Source: CADCTQ01 sp963844325 (GTDB lineage: Bacteria; Bacteroidota; Bacteroidia; Cytophagales; 172606-1). From it: DNA of 64,000 nucleotides. Positions within the stretch are counted from its first letter, which is position 1. Each line of letters starts with the position of its first letter. Where the stretch lies: NCBI GenBank assembly GCA_963844325.1, contig CAWJNV010000002.1, forward strand, positions 372,001 to 436,000, in the 5' to 3' direction. The translations under genes and the position numbers were made by a program. Under the pieces are notes generated by a model that saw nothing but the letters and a program-made list of their open reading frames with translations, was not told where the DNA came from and ran no database searches. Below are positions 53,095 to 62,433 of this stretch, piece by piece.

Positions 53095-53799
53095 ATGTGC
53101 GGACGATACGCAATTGTACTGGATGCGGCCCAGGTGGCGGCCCAGTTCGGGGCGCAACTGGAGGGCAGCATGCCGCCCAACTTCAACGCGGCGCCGGCCC
53201 AGAACCTGCCCGTGATCACCAACGAAGACCCCGGCCGGGTGCAGTTTTTCCGGTGGGGCCTGCTGCCCGACTGGGCCAAGGAAGAAAATGCGGGCTACAA
53301 GATGATCAACGCCCGCATGGAGGGCATCACCGAAAAGCCCTCCTTTAAGAAGGCCGTCCGGCAGCAGCGGTGCCTGGTGCTGAGCAACAGTTTTTACGAG
53401 TGGCGTACGCAGGGCAAGCTCAAAATTCCGTTCAGCATCCGGCCCACCGACCAGGAACTGTTCGCCTTTGCCGGCATCTGGAACCGCTGGGTGAACCGCG
53501 AGACCGGCGAGGAAATCCCCACGTTTGCCATCATCACGATGGACGCCAACCCGTTCATGCGGCAACTGCACGACCGCATGCCGGCGGTGCTGCCCCAAGA
53601 CCAGGCCCACCGCTGGATTGATCCCAAGGTGCGTTTTGAGGACGCTTTCGCGCTGCTGCAACCCTATTCTCCCGCCCGGATGCGGGCCGCCGAGGTAAGC
53701 CGCGACGTGAACCGCGTGGGCAACAACGGCCCCGAACTGGTACAACCCACCGGCGAAGTGCTCGAACCGCTGGGCGCGGAAGCGGGAGGCGGGGCGTGA
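53095..53799 (+). CDS. SOS response-associated peptidase (SRAP, YedK/HMCES family)
   Basis: A 234-residue SRAP protein. By family, the catalytic Cys2 (MCGRYAIVL) forms a thiazolidine DNA-protein cross-link with abasic sites in single-stranded DNA. Conserved elements: 'NFNAAPAQNLPVI' (Asn), 'WGLLPDWAKE', 'NARMEGITEKPSFKKA', 'CLVLSNSFYEW' (Glu) and 'HDRMPAVLP' (His). The start is fixed by the need for Cys at position 2. Confidence 0.95.
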   Translation: MCGRYAIVLDAAQVAAQFGAQLEGSMPPNFNAAPAQNLPVITNEDPGRVQFFRWGLLPDWAKEENAGYKMINARMEGITEKPSFKKAVRQQRCLVLSNSFYEWRTQGKLKIPFSIRPTDQELFAFAGIWNRWVNRETGEEIPTFAIITMDANPFMRQLHDRMPAVLPQDQAHRWIDPKVRFEDAFALLQPYSPARMRAAEVSRDVNRVGNNGPELVQPTGEVLEPLGAEAGGGA

Positions 53800-53806
53800 A
53801 ACAGAG

Positions 53807-53922
53807 GTTGAATGGCTGAATGGCTATATGGCTGTATGGTTGGGCTGGCGCACGACTACTTACCGATCAACAACCATTCAGCCATACAACCATATAGCCA
53901 TACAACCATATAGCCATTCAAC
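53807..53922. repeat. Inverted repeat with GAATGGCTATATGG words
   Basis: Left arm 53807-53842, right arm 53871-53922; the arms carry different numbers of the same 8- to 9-bp units (TATGGCTG, TATGGTTG). It fills the convergent gap between the SRAP and DUF3667 genes. Confidence 0.8.
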
Positions 53923-53934
53923 AATCAACCATTC

Positions 53935-54816
53935 CTACACCATCGAGTAATTGATGAGCAGGGCCGCCATTAGCGACGCGAGGAAGGCCACCGTGTAGCT
54001 GCCCGCCAGCACGCCGAACTTGAGCAGGGTTTTGCCGACCGGCTGCCCGTGCACCCGCCGCAGGGCCACCAGCAGGTACGCCAGCACCGCCGCCAGCAGG
54101 GCCGTGAGCAGCACCCGGTTCACCAGCACCTTGCCGCTCAGCAGGTAAGAACTGACCAGCAGGTAGCCCGACAGGAGCACGAACACGAATGCATGGAAGT
54201 GCAGCGAAAAGATCAGGTGCTCCATGTAGTACCGGCTGGTTTTGCGGTACAGTGCCAGCAGGATGACGGCAGCCAGCGGCACCATCACGAAAAACAGCTT
54301 GGGCAGCACCGAGTTGAAGAAATTGTCCCAGAACGCCTCGGCCAGCACGTCCTCCACTTCGGGCCGGTCCGGGGAGCCGGGGGCCGCGGCCAGTTCCCGC
54401 TGAAGTTCCGCCAGTTCTTCGGCCGTGATCTCGTCGGCGCCGGCGTGGTAGCGGGTGAGGCTGGGCTTGTTGACGGCCAGCAGCAGGAAGGCCAGCAGGC
54501 TGATGGTGAGGTACATGCGCAGCGGCGGAATGTAGCGGGCCCGGCGGCCCCGCAGGAATTCGACCGTCAGGAAGCCGGGCCGCAGCAGCAGCGGGTACAG
54601 GCTCCGGAAAATTTTGGAGTCGAACGAAAAGTAATCTTCCACGAAGTCTTTCGCCAGCGAAACGAACGGCCCGATTGGCCGGCCCGTCTGCTGGCCGCAC
54701 GCCGGGCAGTAGGCGAACCGCGGCTGGAGGGTTTCCCCGCAATTGCTGCAAGCCGGGGAATGCGCTTGCGGCGGATGGGTTTCTTCCGTAGTTTGGCGTA
54801 ATTCGCTTAGTGGCAT
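53935..54816 (-). CDS. DUF3667 membrane protein with N-terminal zinc ribbon
   Basis: 293 residues: a zinc ribbon 'ACSNCGETL' and 'YCPACGQQTG' (residues 22-42), the DUF3667 region 'FVEDYFSFDSKIFRSLYPL' and 'LRPGFLTVEFLRGRRARYI', and four to five membrane helices to the C-terminus. Function unknown; the family is widespread in Bacteroidota. Confidence 0.92.
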   Translation of the reverse strand: MPLSELRQTTEETHPPQAHSPACSNCGETLQPRFAYCPACGQQTGRPIGPFVSLAKDFVEDYFSFDSKIFRSLYPLLLRPGFLTVEFLRGRRARYIPPLRMYLTISLLAFLLLAVNKPSLTRYHAGADEITAEELAELQRELAAAPGSPDRPEVEDVLAEAFWDNFFNSVLPKLFFVMVPLAAVILLALYRKTSRYYMEHLIFSLHFHAFVFVLLSGYLLVSSYLLSGKVLVNRVLLTALLAAVLAYLLVALRRVHGQPVGKTLLKFGVLAGSYTVAFLASLMAALLINYSMV

Positions 54817-54879
54817 ATCTTTTTTATCCGGGAGTGGCCCGGTTGCTGCGGGCCCTGCTTGCTCATCCTGCTTATTGTC

Positions 54880-55206
54880 TTGAAAGTACTAAAGTTTTTG
54901 TTGATCAGTGCGGGAATATTGCTGGCAGCCGCCCAGGCCAAGGCCCAGTCACCGGCACCGCCCGCGGGTGGTACGGGCAGCAATCCCCCGGCGGCGCCAC
55001 CGCCAAAGCCGGGCAAGTCGTTTGGCGAGGTAATGCTCAAACTGGGCAAAGGGCTGGCCCGGGAAGTGTCGCGGCGCCTCAACCTGGAAGAAACCGAGAT
55101 CATCACCATTAAAAAGGAATCTACCCCCGACGGCGGCGTCAAATACCACGTGGATACGGGCAAATTCCAGTTCGACGTCAAGAAAAAGCCCAGACAACGA
55201 AAGTAA
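54880..55206 (+). CDS. Secreted hypothetical protein, 108 residues
   Basis: The start is taken as TTG at 54880, giving a well-formed signal peptide (MKVLKFLLISAGILLAAAQA); TTG at 54859 is in frame but adds only hydrophobic residues. No ATG is available. A Pro/Gly-rich linker is followed by 'SFGEVMLKLGKGLAREVS' and a basic C-terminus. No family recognised. It ends at the left arm of the large inverted repeat. Confidence 0.6.
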   Translation: MKVLKFLLISAGILLAAAQAKAQSPAPPAGGTGSNPPAAPPPKPGKSFGEVMLKLGKGLAREVSRRLNLEETEIITIKKESTPDGGVKYHVDTGKFQFDVKKKPRQRK

Positions 55207-55745
55207 AGGAGACCGCAGACGGGAACGAACGGAGACCGGAGACCGGAGGAAGGGAGACCGGAGGAGGATCGGGAAGGGACTTTGGCGGAACTGCGAGGAG
55301 GGGCCGCGTCGCGGGAAAAGGTCGCATGGCGGTACGCGTCGCGGGCAAGGAACGCATGGCGGGAAAGCGTCGCGTCGCGGGAAGGCGTCGCGTCGCGGCT
55401 CCCCTCCTCGGAGGGGGCTGGGGGTGGGTTTACCGATATGCCCCGCGTGATTTGGGGATCACCATTAGGAAAAAATACTCTGGTACTAAACCTTTCGCAA
55501 ATCCCCTTGCAATAGGTTGTTCATGCGATGATCCCTCGATAATTTGTCGCATGCAGGTAAACCCACCCCCTAACCCCTCCGAGGAGGGGAGCCGCGACGC
55601 GACGTGTACCGCGACGCGGTCCTTGCCCGCGACGCGTACCGCCATGCGACCTTTTCCCGCGACGCGGCCCCGCCTCGCAGTTCCGCCAAAGTCCCTTCCC
55701 GATCCTCCTCCGGTCTCCTTTCCTCCGGTCTGCGGTCTCCTTTCA
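55206..55745. repeat. Very long inverted repeat (about 540 bp) built of repeated words
   Basis: The left arm (55206-55432) and right arm (about 55562-55744) are complementary along most of their length. One stretch of roughly 100 bp (about 55250-55351 against about 55627-55727) has only a single mismatch noticed. From outside to inside: GGAGACCGG/GACGGGAGG words, AGGATCGGGAAGGGACTTTG, then GCGTCGCGGG units, then CGGCTCCCCTCCTCGGAGGG and GGGTGGGTTTACC. The core of about 130 bp differs from that of the related element at 5.7-5.96 kb, but its edges match. Open frames across it (for example 55326-55940) are by-products of the composition. Confidence 0.88.
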
Positions 55746-55952
55746 TTCCTGTCCGGCCGCGGACGGAACTGCCCGTTACCGAACAGGGGTGTTGCCGGCA
55801 AGGGCCTTATTTTGCGGCCAGCCGCCCCGTGGGTCAACTGGCATATTTGTTGGCGTAAGCCGGGTGGCCGGAATGCCGCTCCGGGGCGGCCGGGGTACTG
55901 CTGCCCGGCCCGTTGCGGCGTACTCCCGCTTTTCGCGTAAACCGCTTTCTTC

Positions 55953-58349
55953 ATGTGGCACAACTACGTTACCGTTGCCCTGCGTACCCTGTACCGCAAC
56001 CGGGTCTTTTCGGCCATCAACATCCTGGGGCTGGCCGTAGGAATGGCGGCCAGCCTGCTCATCCTGCAGTACGTCTCCTTTGAGCGGAGCTACGACGCCT
56101 TTCACCCGGGGGCCGGCGACATCTACCGCATCCAACTCGACCGCTACCAGCAGGGCAAGCTGGCTTACCGGTCGGCTACTTCCTACCCGGCCATTGCCCC
56201 GGCCCTGGAAAAGGAGTTTCCGGAAGTGGAAGAAACGGCCCGCCTGCTCGACATGAGCAGCGACGTGGTGACCCACGACCGGGTGCAGTACCGGGAAGAT
56301 AACTTTTACTTTGCCGACAATTCCGTATTCGCCGTCTTTCACCTCCCTTTCGTGAAGGGCGACCCCCGGACCGCCCTGCGCGACCCCAACGCCGTGGTGT
56401 TGTCGGAAAGCACGGCCCGCAAATATTTCGGGGCCGCCGACCCGGTGGGCAAAACCCTGCGGCTGGGCAACGACCCCTACCAGGTGAAGGGCGTGTTCAA
56501 GGATTATCCCGGGAACGCCCACCTGGAACTGGACCTGCTCTTTTCCTTCCCCAAGCAGCACGAAGAAGCCAGCACCAATTGGGGCTGGTACGACTTTTTT
56601 ACGTACGTAAAGCTCCGCCCCGGCACTGACCCGGATAAGTTCGGCGCCAAGTTGAAAAACCTGGTGATGCGGCACAGCCCCGGCCGGGAACACGGTGACC
56701 GCAGTGAACTGTTCCTGCAACCGCTCCGCAGCATTCACCTGCACTCGGACCTTAACCAGGAAGCCGAAGTAAACGGCAACGGCCGGGCGGTAGATTTCCT
56801 GCTCATCATCGCCTTGTTTATCCTCGCCATCGCCTGGATCAATTACATCAACCTGGCCACCGCCCGGGCCGTGGACCGGGCCAAAGAGGTGGGCGTCCGC
56901 AAAGCCATCGGGGCCCTCCGGCAACAACTGATCGGGCAGTTCCTGGCCGAATCCTTCCTGCTCAACCTGGCCGCTGCCGCAGTGGCAATGGCAATGGTCT
57001 GGCTTTCGCTGCCCTACTTCAACCAACTGACGGGCCGGGCCCTGGACCCGTCGCAATGGCTCCGGACCGCGTTGTGGCTGCCGGCCCTGCTCACCTTCGG
57101 CGCCGGCTCCCTGCTGGCGGGCCTGTACCCCGCTTTCGTGCTGTCGGCGTTCCAGCCCATTACCGTGCTGAAGGGCCGCCTCCGCAGTACGCCCGGGGGG
57201 CTGGCCCTGCGCCAGGCGCTGATCGTGTTCCAGTTTGCCGCCTCCGTGTTGCTCATCATCGGTACGCTTACCGTGTACAAGCAACTCCGTTACATGCAGA
57301 ACCAGGCGCTGGGCTTCAACGCCGACCAGACCCTGGTGGTGCGCAGTCCCGGCGTCCTCGACTCTACCTACGCGGTGCGGGCGGGCAGCTTTAAGCAGGA
57401 ACTGGTCAACACCGGCATTGCCCCCAGGGTAACGGCTTCTACCTACGTACCCGGAATCGAAATCCTGTGGACCAGCACTTACCAGTGCAAAGGCCCGTTG
57501 AGCCGGGGGCCGAACACGCTGTATATCAATGCAGTTGACGAATCTTTCCTGGATGCGTTCGGCATCGGGCTGGCGGCCGGCCGCAACTTTTCGCCGGCTT
57601 TCGGCAACCGCCGCAAAGGGGTGCTGCTCAACGAAACGGCCGCTAAACTGCTGGGTTTCCGCAGCCCCGAAGAGGCCCTCAACCAGGAAGTGTACGGCGG
57701 CCGTGATACCACGGTGGTGGTGGGCGTGGTACGCGACTACCACCAGCTCGGGTTGCAGCGGGCCCACTGGCCGATGCTTTTCCGCTACCTGCCGAACATG
57801 CAGGCCGATGCCGCGCAGTTTTATTCGCTGAAAGTGCCGGCCCGGGACCTTGACCAGACGCTTGCCACCATTAAGCGTCGCTACGACCAGTTCTTCCCGG
57901 GCAACCCGTTCGAGTATTTCTTCCTGGATACGTTCTTCGACGAGCAGTACAAAGCCGAGCGGCAGTTCGGGCGGGTATTCGGCCTGTTTGCGGGGCTGGC
58001 CGTCCTGATCGCCAGCCTGGGCCTGTTCGGGTTGATCTCGTACGCAGCCGCCCGGCGCACCCGCGAAATCGGCATCCGCAAAGTAATGGGCGCCTCCGTG
58101 CCGGGCATCATGCTGCTGCTGTCGAAGGATTTCATGAAGCTGGTCGGGGTTGCCATTGCGATTGCCGTGCCGCTGGCCTGGTACGTGATGGACAGCTGGC
58201 TGGCCGATTTTGCCTACCGAACCCAGGTGGGCATCGGGGTGCCGGTCCTGGCCGGCCTGGTGGCGCTGCTGATCGCGTTGCTGACCATAAGTTTTCAAGC
58301 TTTCAAGGCCGCCGGCACGAACCCGGTAAAGGCCCTGCGTACGGAATAA
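55953..58349 (+). CDS. FtsX/MacB-type ABC transporter permease, orphan 2
   Basis: 798 residues, MWHNYVTVALRTLYRNRVF at the start. Same two-unit architecture as the gene at 50428: 'INILGLAVGMAASLLILQY', the periplasmic domain with 'STARKYFGAADPVGKTLRL', 'AWINYINLATARAVDRAKE' and 'VGVRKAIGALRQQLIGQFL', and the C-terminal 'REIGIRKVMGASVPGIMLL'. No ATPase nearby. Likely a paralogue arising by duplication. Confidence 0.92.
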   Translation: MWHNYVTVALRTLYRNRVFSAINILGLAVGMAASLLILQYVSFERSYDAFHPGAGDIYRIQLDRYQQGKLAYRSATSYPAIAPALEKEFPEVEETARLLDMSSDVVTHDRVQYREDNFYFADNSVFAVFHLPFVKGDPRTALRDPNAVVLSESTARKYFGAADPVGKTLRLGNDPYQVKGVFKDYPGNAHLELDLLFSFPKQHEEASTNWGWYDFFTYVKLRPGTDPDKFGAKLKNLVMRHSPGREHGDRSELFLQPLRSIHLHSDLNQEAEVNGNGRAVDFLLIIALFILAIAWINYINLATARAVDRAKEVGVRKAIGALRQQLIGQFLAESFLLNLAAAAVAMAMVWLSLPYFNQLTGRALDPSQWLRTALWLPALLTFGAGSLLAGLYPAFVLSAFQPITVLKGRLRSTPGGLALRQALIVFQFAASVLLIIGTLTVYKQLRYMQNQALGFNADQTLVVRSPGVLDSTYAVRAGSFKQELVNTGIAPRVTASTYVPGIEILWTSTYQCKGPLSRGPNTLYINAVDESFLDAFGIGLAAGRNFSPAFGNRRKGVLLNETAAKLLGFRSPEEALNQEVYGGRDTTVVVGVVRDYHQLGLQRAHWPMLFRYLPNMQADAAQFYSLKVPARDLDQTLATIKRRYDQFFPGNPFEYFFLDTFFDEQYKAERQFGRVFGLFAGLAVLIASLGLFGLISYAAARRTREIGIRKVMGASVPGIMLLLSKDFMKLVGVAIAIAVPLAWYVMDSWLADFAYRTQVGIGVPVLAGLVALLIALLTISFQAFKAAGTNPVKALRTE

Positions 58350-58403
58350 TGCCATTTAATCACCTGTTCTGTTCACATTTACCTTTAAAACGTCTATCAC
58401 ACC

Positions 58404-58691
58404 ATGGCCCACATCGCCGTACCGATTCCGCCGCTTCCGGGCAAGCAGGACATCGAAATTGAAGTAACCATCAACGGGCAGAAGCAGCAGTTGCACTACC
58501 GGGTTGAATTGTTCTACTGGGAAGACTGCAAAATTCCCGTCATTGACCGGGCCGAATGCATCCGCCAGATGCTCGAAGGCTACGACCAGGACTGGACGCT
58601 GTACTACATCGGCGCCCCCACCGAACAGTTCGTGCCCATCACTTTCGTAAAGAAAGGCGAAGCCGCCGCCATGCGCCAACGCTTCGCGTAG
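58404..58691 (+). CDS. Hypothetical protein, 95 residues
   Basis: A soluble protein 'MAHIAVPIPPLPGKQDIEIE' with 'QLHYRVELFYWEDC' and 'DQDWTLYYIGAPTEQFVPI'. No motif recognised. It lies 54 nt after the permease stop, probably in the same transcript, and its 3' side is the next inverted repeat. Confidence 0.7.
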   Translation: MAHIAVPIPPLPGKQDIEIEVTINGQKQQLHYRVELFYWEDCKIPVIDRAECIRQMLEGYDQDWTLYYIGAPTEQFVPITFVKKGEAAAMRQRFA

Positions 58692-58692
58692 A

Positions 58693-58882
58693 AAAAAAGG
58701 AGTGAGGAGCGAGAAGTGAGGAGCGAGAAGAGGATCGGGAAGGAGGCCTGGTAGGGCTCCGGTACGGGTCGGGTTTGCCAACACGGCCTTGTTTACGTTT
58801 GGCCGCAGTGCCGTAACTCTTCGCTTTTACTTCCTTCCCGATCCCCCTTCTCGCTCCTCACTGCTCGCTTCTCACTCCTTTT
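58693..58882. repeat. Inverted repeat with GGAGTGAGGAGCGAGAAG words
   Basis: Left arm 58693-58743, right arm 58831-58882, about 50 bp each with few mismatches. The inner ends contain GATCGGGAAGGA, a word also found in the repeats at 47.5 and 55.3 kb. The right arm ends 10 nt before the start of the next permease gene. Confidence 0.82.
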
Positions 58883-58892
58883 CCCCACCCCT

Positions 58893-61319
58893 ATGCTTCA
58901 GAACTACTTCAAGATCGCCATTCGCAACCTGCTCAAGTACAAGGGCTACACGGCCGTCAACGTATTCGGGCTCACCATCGGCATTGCCTCGTGCATCCTC
59001 ATTTTCATCTACGTGCAGGATGAACTGAGCTACGACAAGTTCCACGAAAAGGCCGGCCGCATCTACCGCATCCACAACGTGTTGCACCTGCCCGGCGGCG
59101 AGTATCCCTACCCGACGGCCACCCCGGCAATGGCCCCGGCTATGAAACGCGACGTGCCCGGCGTGGAAAACTACACCCGCTTCCTCAAGTTCAACGGCGG
59201 GGTGTTCGGTACCGAACCCGTGGTGAAGGTCGGCGACACGTACTACCCCGAAAAGAAGTTCCTGGTGGCCGACCATACGGTGTTCAGCGTGTTTTCCTTC
59301 CCGCTGCTGCGCGGCGACCCCGGCACGGCCCTGGTGGAACCCTTCACCATTGTGCTCACCGACGCCACGGCCCGCAAGTACTTCGGCAGTGCCGACCCGA
59401 TGGGCCGCAGCCTCACCATTCGGGGCGACTCCGACCAGGTGTTCAAGGTGACCGGCGTGCTGGCCGAAGTGCCCGCCAACAGCCACGTCCGGTTCGACGC
59501 CCTGGCCTCCATGTCCACGTTTAAAAACGTCAACCCCGACGGCGACTTCCTCAACAGCTGGGACGCCGACGGGTTCTATTCGTACGTGGTGCTGGCCCCG
59601 GGCAAAGGGATGAGCGGGGTGGAACGGCAGATGGCCGCCCTGTTCCGCCGCAACGTGGACGCCGAACGGCAGCGGCTGGTGACTTATTCGCTCATGCCGC
59701 TCACTGACATTCACCTGCGGTCGAACCTGCGCAACGAACTCGAACCCAACAGCACGGAATGGTCGGTGTACCTGTTCACGGCCGTGGCGTTCTTCATCCT
59801 GCTCATTGCCAGCATCAACTACATGAACCTGGCTACGGCCCGGTCGGCCAAGCGGGCCCGCGAGGTGGGCATGCGCAAGGTAATGGGCGCCACCCGCCAG
59901 CAACTCGTGTACCAGTTCCTGAGCGAATCGGTGGTGCTTACGGTGGTGGCGATGGTGCTGTCGCTGGCCGTGTCGTGGGCCTTGCTGCCGCTGTTCAACG
60001 AAGTATCGGGCAAAGCCCTGCGGTTCGACCTGCCCGGCAATCCCCTGCTGCTGGCGATGCTGGCCGGCGTGCTGTTGTTCGTCGGGTTTGTATCGGGCAG
60101 TTACCCGGCGCTGTTCCTGTCGGCGTTGCAGCCCATCGCCACGCTCAAGGGCAAGCTCAAGGCCGGCATGAACAGTTCCGGCACCCTCCGGCAGGGGCTG
60201 GTCGTGTTCCAGTTCGCCATCTCGGTCATGCTCATCATCGGTACATTCGTGGTGTTCCGTCAGCTCCACTACCTGCGCAACAAGAACCTGGGTTTCAACA
60301 AGGAGCACGTGCTGGTGCTGCAAAACCCCAACAACGTCCTCACCAACCGGCTCAACACGTTCAAGGCCGAACTCGCCAAGCACAACGGCGTGGAAGCGGT
60401 AACGGCTTCGTTCAGCGTGCCGGGCGGCCTGCGGCCCATCACGTTTGTGCGCACCCAAACCCTGCCCAACGAGAACAACCTCAACCTGGCCGGCATCAAC
60501 GTGGATTTTGACTACCTCAAAGCCATGAATATCCGCCTGGTGATGGGCCGCAACTTCCAGCCCGGCCGCCCCACCGACTCCACCGAGGCGGTCATCATCA
60601 ACCGGGTAGCGGCCAGGGAACTGAACCTGGGCGCCAACCCCATCGACAAGGTGATTGAGGTGAATACCGGCGGGCCCGAGGAGTTCCGCAAGATGCGGGT
60701 GATCGGGATGGTGGAAAACATCAACTTCGAACCGTTGCAGCGCAAAACGGAGTCCACGTTTTTCGCCCCGCTGTTCCCGGCCTACAACTACATTTTCGTC
60801 CGCATCTCTCCCGAAAACGCCGAGGCGTCCATCGAGCACGTGCGGCGCACCTGGGACCGCTTCGTGGAGGGCCGGCCGTTCACCTACACGTTCCTCGACG
60901 ACGGCCTCAGCCAGCTCTACCAGGCCGAGCAGCGCCTGAGCACGGTGGTGATCTACTTTGCCGTGCTGGCCGTAGCCATTGCCTGCCTGGGGCTGTTCGG
61001 CCTGGCGTCGTTCGTGACCGAGCAGCGCACCAAGGAGATCGGCGTGCGCAAGGTGATGGGGGCGTCGGTGGGCAGCATCCTGTGGCTGCTGGTGCTCGAC
61101 TTCCTCAAACTGCTGGCCATTGCCAACGTGGTGGCCCTGCCGCTGGCGTGGCTGGGCACCTACAAGTGGCTCCAGAACTACTCCTTCCACATCGAGGCCT
61201 CGTGGTGGCTGTTCGCGCTGCCCAGCGCCCTGGTGATCACCGTCGCCCTGCTTACCGTGGGCTACCGCACGGTCAAAGCGGCGCTGATCGACCCGGTGAA
61301 GTCGCTGCGAACGGAATAA
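58893..61319 (+). CDS. FtsX/MacB-type ABC transporter permease, orphan 3
   Basis: 808 residues, MLQNYFKIAIRNLLKYKGYT. Architecture as in the two preceding permeases: 'VNVFGLTIGIASCILIFIY', 'DATARKYFGSADPMGRSLT', 'INYMNLATARSAKRAREVG' with 'MRKVMGATRQQLVYQFL', and the C-terminal 'KEIGVRKVMGASVGSILWL'. Periplasmic domains differ most between the three, which fits different cargo. No ATPase or HlyD-like partner is seen in the window. Confidence 0.92.
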   Translation: MLQNYFKIAIRNLLKYKGYTAVNVFGLTIGIASCILIFIYVQDELSYDKFHEKAGRIYRIHNVLHLPGGEYPYPTATPAMAPAMKRDVPGVENYTRFLKFNGGVFGTEPVVKVGDTYYPEKKFLVADHTVFSVFSFPLLRGDPGTALVEPFTIVLTDATARKYFGSADPMGRSLTIRGDSDQVFKVTGVLAEVPANSHVRFDALASMSTFKNVNPDGDFLNSWDADGFYSYVVLAPGKGMSGVERQMAALFRRNVDAERQRLVTYSLMPLTDIHLRSNLRNELEPNSTEWSVYLFTAVAFFILLIASINYMNLATARSAKRAREVGMRKVMGATRQQLVYQFLSESVVLTVVAMVLSLAVSWALLPLFNEVSGKALRFDLPGNPLLLAMLAGVLLFVGFVSGSYPALFLSALQPIATLKGKLKAGMNSSGTLRQGLVVFQFAISVMLIIGTFVVFRQLHYLRNKNLGFNKEHVLVLQNPNNVLTNRLNTFKAELAKHNGVEAVTASFSVPGGLRPITFVRTQTLPNENNLNLAGINVDFDYLKAMNIRLVMGRNFQPGRPTDSTEAVIINRVAARELNLGANPIDKVIEVNTGGPEEFRKMRVIGMVENINFEPLQRKTESTFFAPLFPAYNYIFVRISPENAEASIEHVRRTWDRFVEGRPFTYTFLDDGLSQLYQAEQRLSTVVIYFAVLAVAIACLGLFGLASFVTEQRTKEIGVRKVMGASVGSILWLLVLDFLKLLAIANVVALPLAWLGTYKWLQNYSFHIEASWWLFALPSALVITVALLTVGYRTVKAALIDPVKSLRTE

Positions 61320-61321
61320 AG

Positions 61322-61518
61322 GGAGACGGGAGGAAAGGAGACGGGAGGAGGAATACGACGATTGGCGGGGATGCGGTAAAAGTTGGTTGTCAGTCAATTA
61401 GGATAGGGTTTAACCCCTATCCTATTGATATTGGACAGGAAACCCTTTTGAGCCGGACCTGGTCTTGCTTATCGGTAGGATAGGGTTTAAACCCTATCCC
61501 TTCAAACCCTATCCCATT
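61322..61518. repeat. Repeat cluster: GAGACGGGAGG words and GGATAGGGTTTAAACCC palindromes
   Basis: 61322-61352 holds direct copies of GGGAGACGGGAGGA. 61401-61422 is a 22-bp near-palindrome and 61478-61499 a perfect 22-bp palindrome of the same sequence (GGATAGGGTTT and its complement), followed by a third half-copy to about 61516. The cluster stands directly at the 5' end of the HxlR gene. Confidence 0.85.
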
Positions 61519-61564
61519 ACTCGAAATTCTTTTTGCGCCGACGGGCTGCACTGCCCTCTGCCCC

Positions 61565-61894
61565 GTGCGCGACATCCTCGACCGGGTGGGCGACAAGTGG
61601 TCCATTCTCGCCATCCTGTTCCTGGGCCGGCACGGCACCCTGCGGTTCAACGAACTGAAGCGGAACATTGACGGTGTCTCGCAACGGATGCTGACGGTCA
61701 CGCTGCGTTCGCTGGAGCGGGACGGGCTCCTGACGCGCCGCGTGTACCCGGAAGTACCGCCCCGGGTGGAGTACGAACTGACCGCCCTGGGCCGCAGCCT
61801 GCTGGAACAGGTACTGGGGCTGGCCGGCTGGGCCAACGGACAGATGGAGGCCATCGTGGCGGCCCGTTCCCGCTACGACGGGCAAAACGCCTAA
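61565..61894 (+). CDS. HxlR-family transcriptional regulator
   Basis: A 109-residue winged-helix regulator with the family sequence 'RDILDRVGDKWSILAILFL', 'LRFNELKRNIDGVSQRML', 'LERDGLLTRRVYPEVPPRV' and 'EYELTALGRSLL'. GTG at 61565 is the only usable start. The frame is open upstream to 61484 and still encodes 'TGCTALCPV', matching the CPVRD segment with its conserved redox Cys in the family, but without an ATG. The natural 5' end seems lost or replaced by palindromic repeats. It overlaps the convergent next gene by 4 nt. Confidence 0.8.
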   Translation: MRDILDRVGDKWSILAILFLGRHGTLRFNELKRNIDGVSQRMLTVTLRSLERDGLLTRRVYPEVPPRVEYELTALGRSLLEQVLGLAGWANGQMEAIVAARSRYDGQNA

Positions 61895-62310
61895 ACCCAG
61901 CGCCGGCGGCAGTACCAGCCCACGAAACTGCCCCAGATCACCACGTTGAACAGGATGGGCAGCAGGATGCCGGGCGCCGAAAAGCCGTTGAAGAAAGGTT
62001 TGCCCGTGAAGGGAGCCACCACCAGCCAGAGCCACAGCGTAGGCACAAAGCCAAAAGCGGCGCCGTTCGCAACCGTAGGCCGCTTCACGAATGCCGCGTA
62101 GAGGGCGCCCCAGATGCCGCCGCTGACCGCAAACAGGATGGCGCCCAGGAAGTGTTCCAGGTTGGGATTCGCCCCGAACACGGCCCGGTAGTTGGCTACA
62201 AATCCCGGGGAACCCGAAAGCCGGGCCGCTTGCATGAGGTAAAAAATAACGACCAGCAGGAAGGCGCCCGTGGCGCCGGCGGTAAAGCCAAGGATGATGC
62301 GTCGGTTCAT
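61891..62310 (-). CDS. Membrane protein of unknown function, 139 residues
   Basis: Four hydrophobic segments ('ILGFTAGATGAFLLVVIFY', 'HFLGAILFAVSGGIWGALY', 'VPTLWLWLVVAPFTG', 'LLPILFNVVIWGSFVGWY') and a basic C-terminus CRRRWV. No named family recognised. Convergent with the HxlR gene, 4-nt overlap. Confidence 0.75.
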   Translation of the reverse strand: MNRRIILGFTAGATGAFLLVVIFYLMQAARLSGSPGFVANYRAVFGANPNLEHFLGAILFAVSGGIWGALYAAFVKRPTVANGAAFGFVPTLWLWLVVAPFTGKPFFNGFSAPGILLPILFNVVIWGSFVGWYCRRRWV

Positions 62311-62433
62311 GGGATGGGGGAGAAGTTCCGGAAAGATTTTCTATTGGTAAGTTGTTGAAACAGATACGCAAACAAGTATAATGTGCACAGAGGGACAGTT
62401 AAAGCATCAGCCCTCCAATAACCGTTTCCCCGC

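Noticed and set aside
55326..55940. Open frames running through the large inverted repeat
   Set aside because: They arise from stop-free GC-rich words, occur on both strands and have no domain or plausible start.
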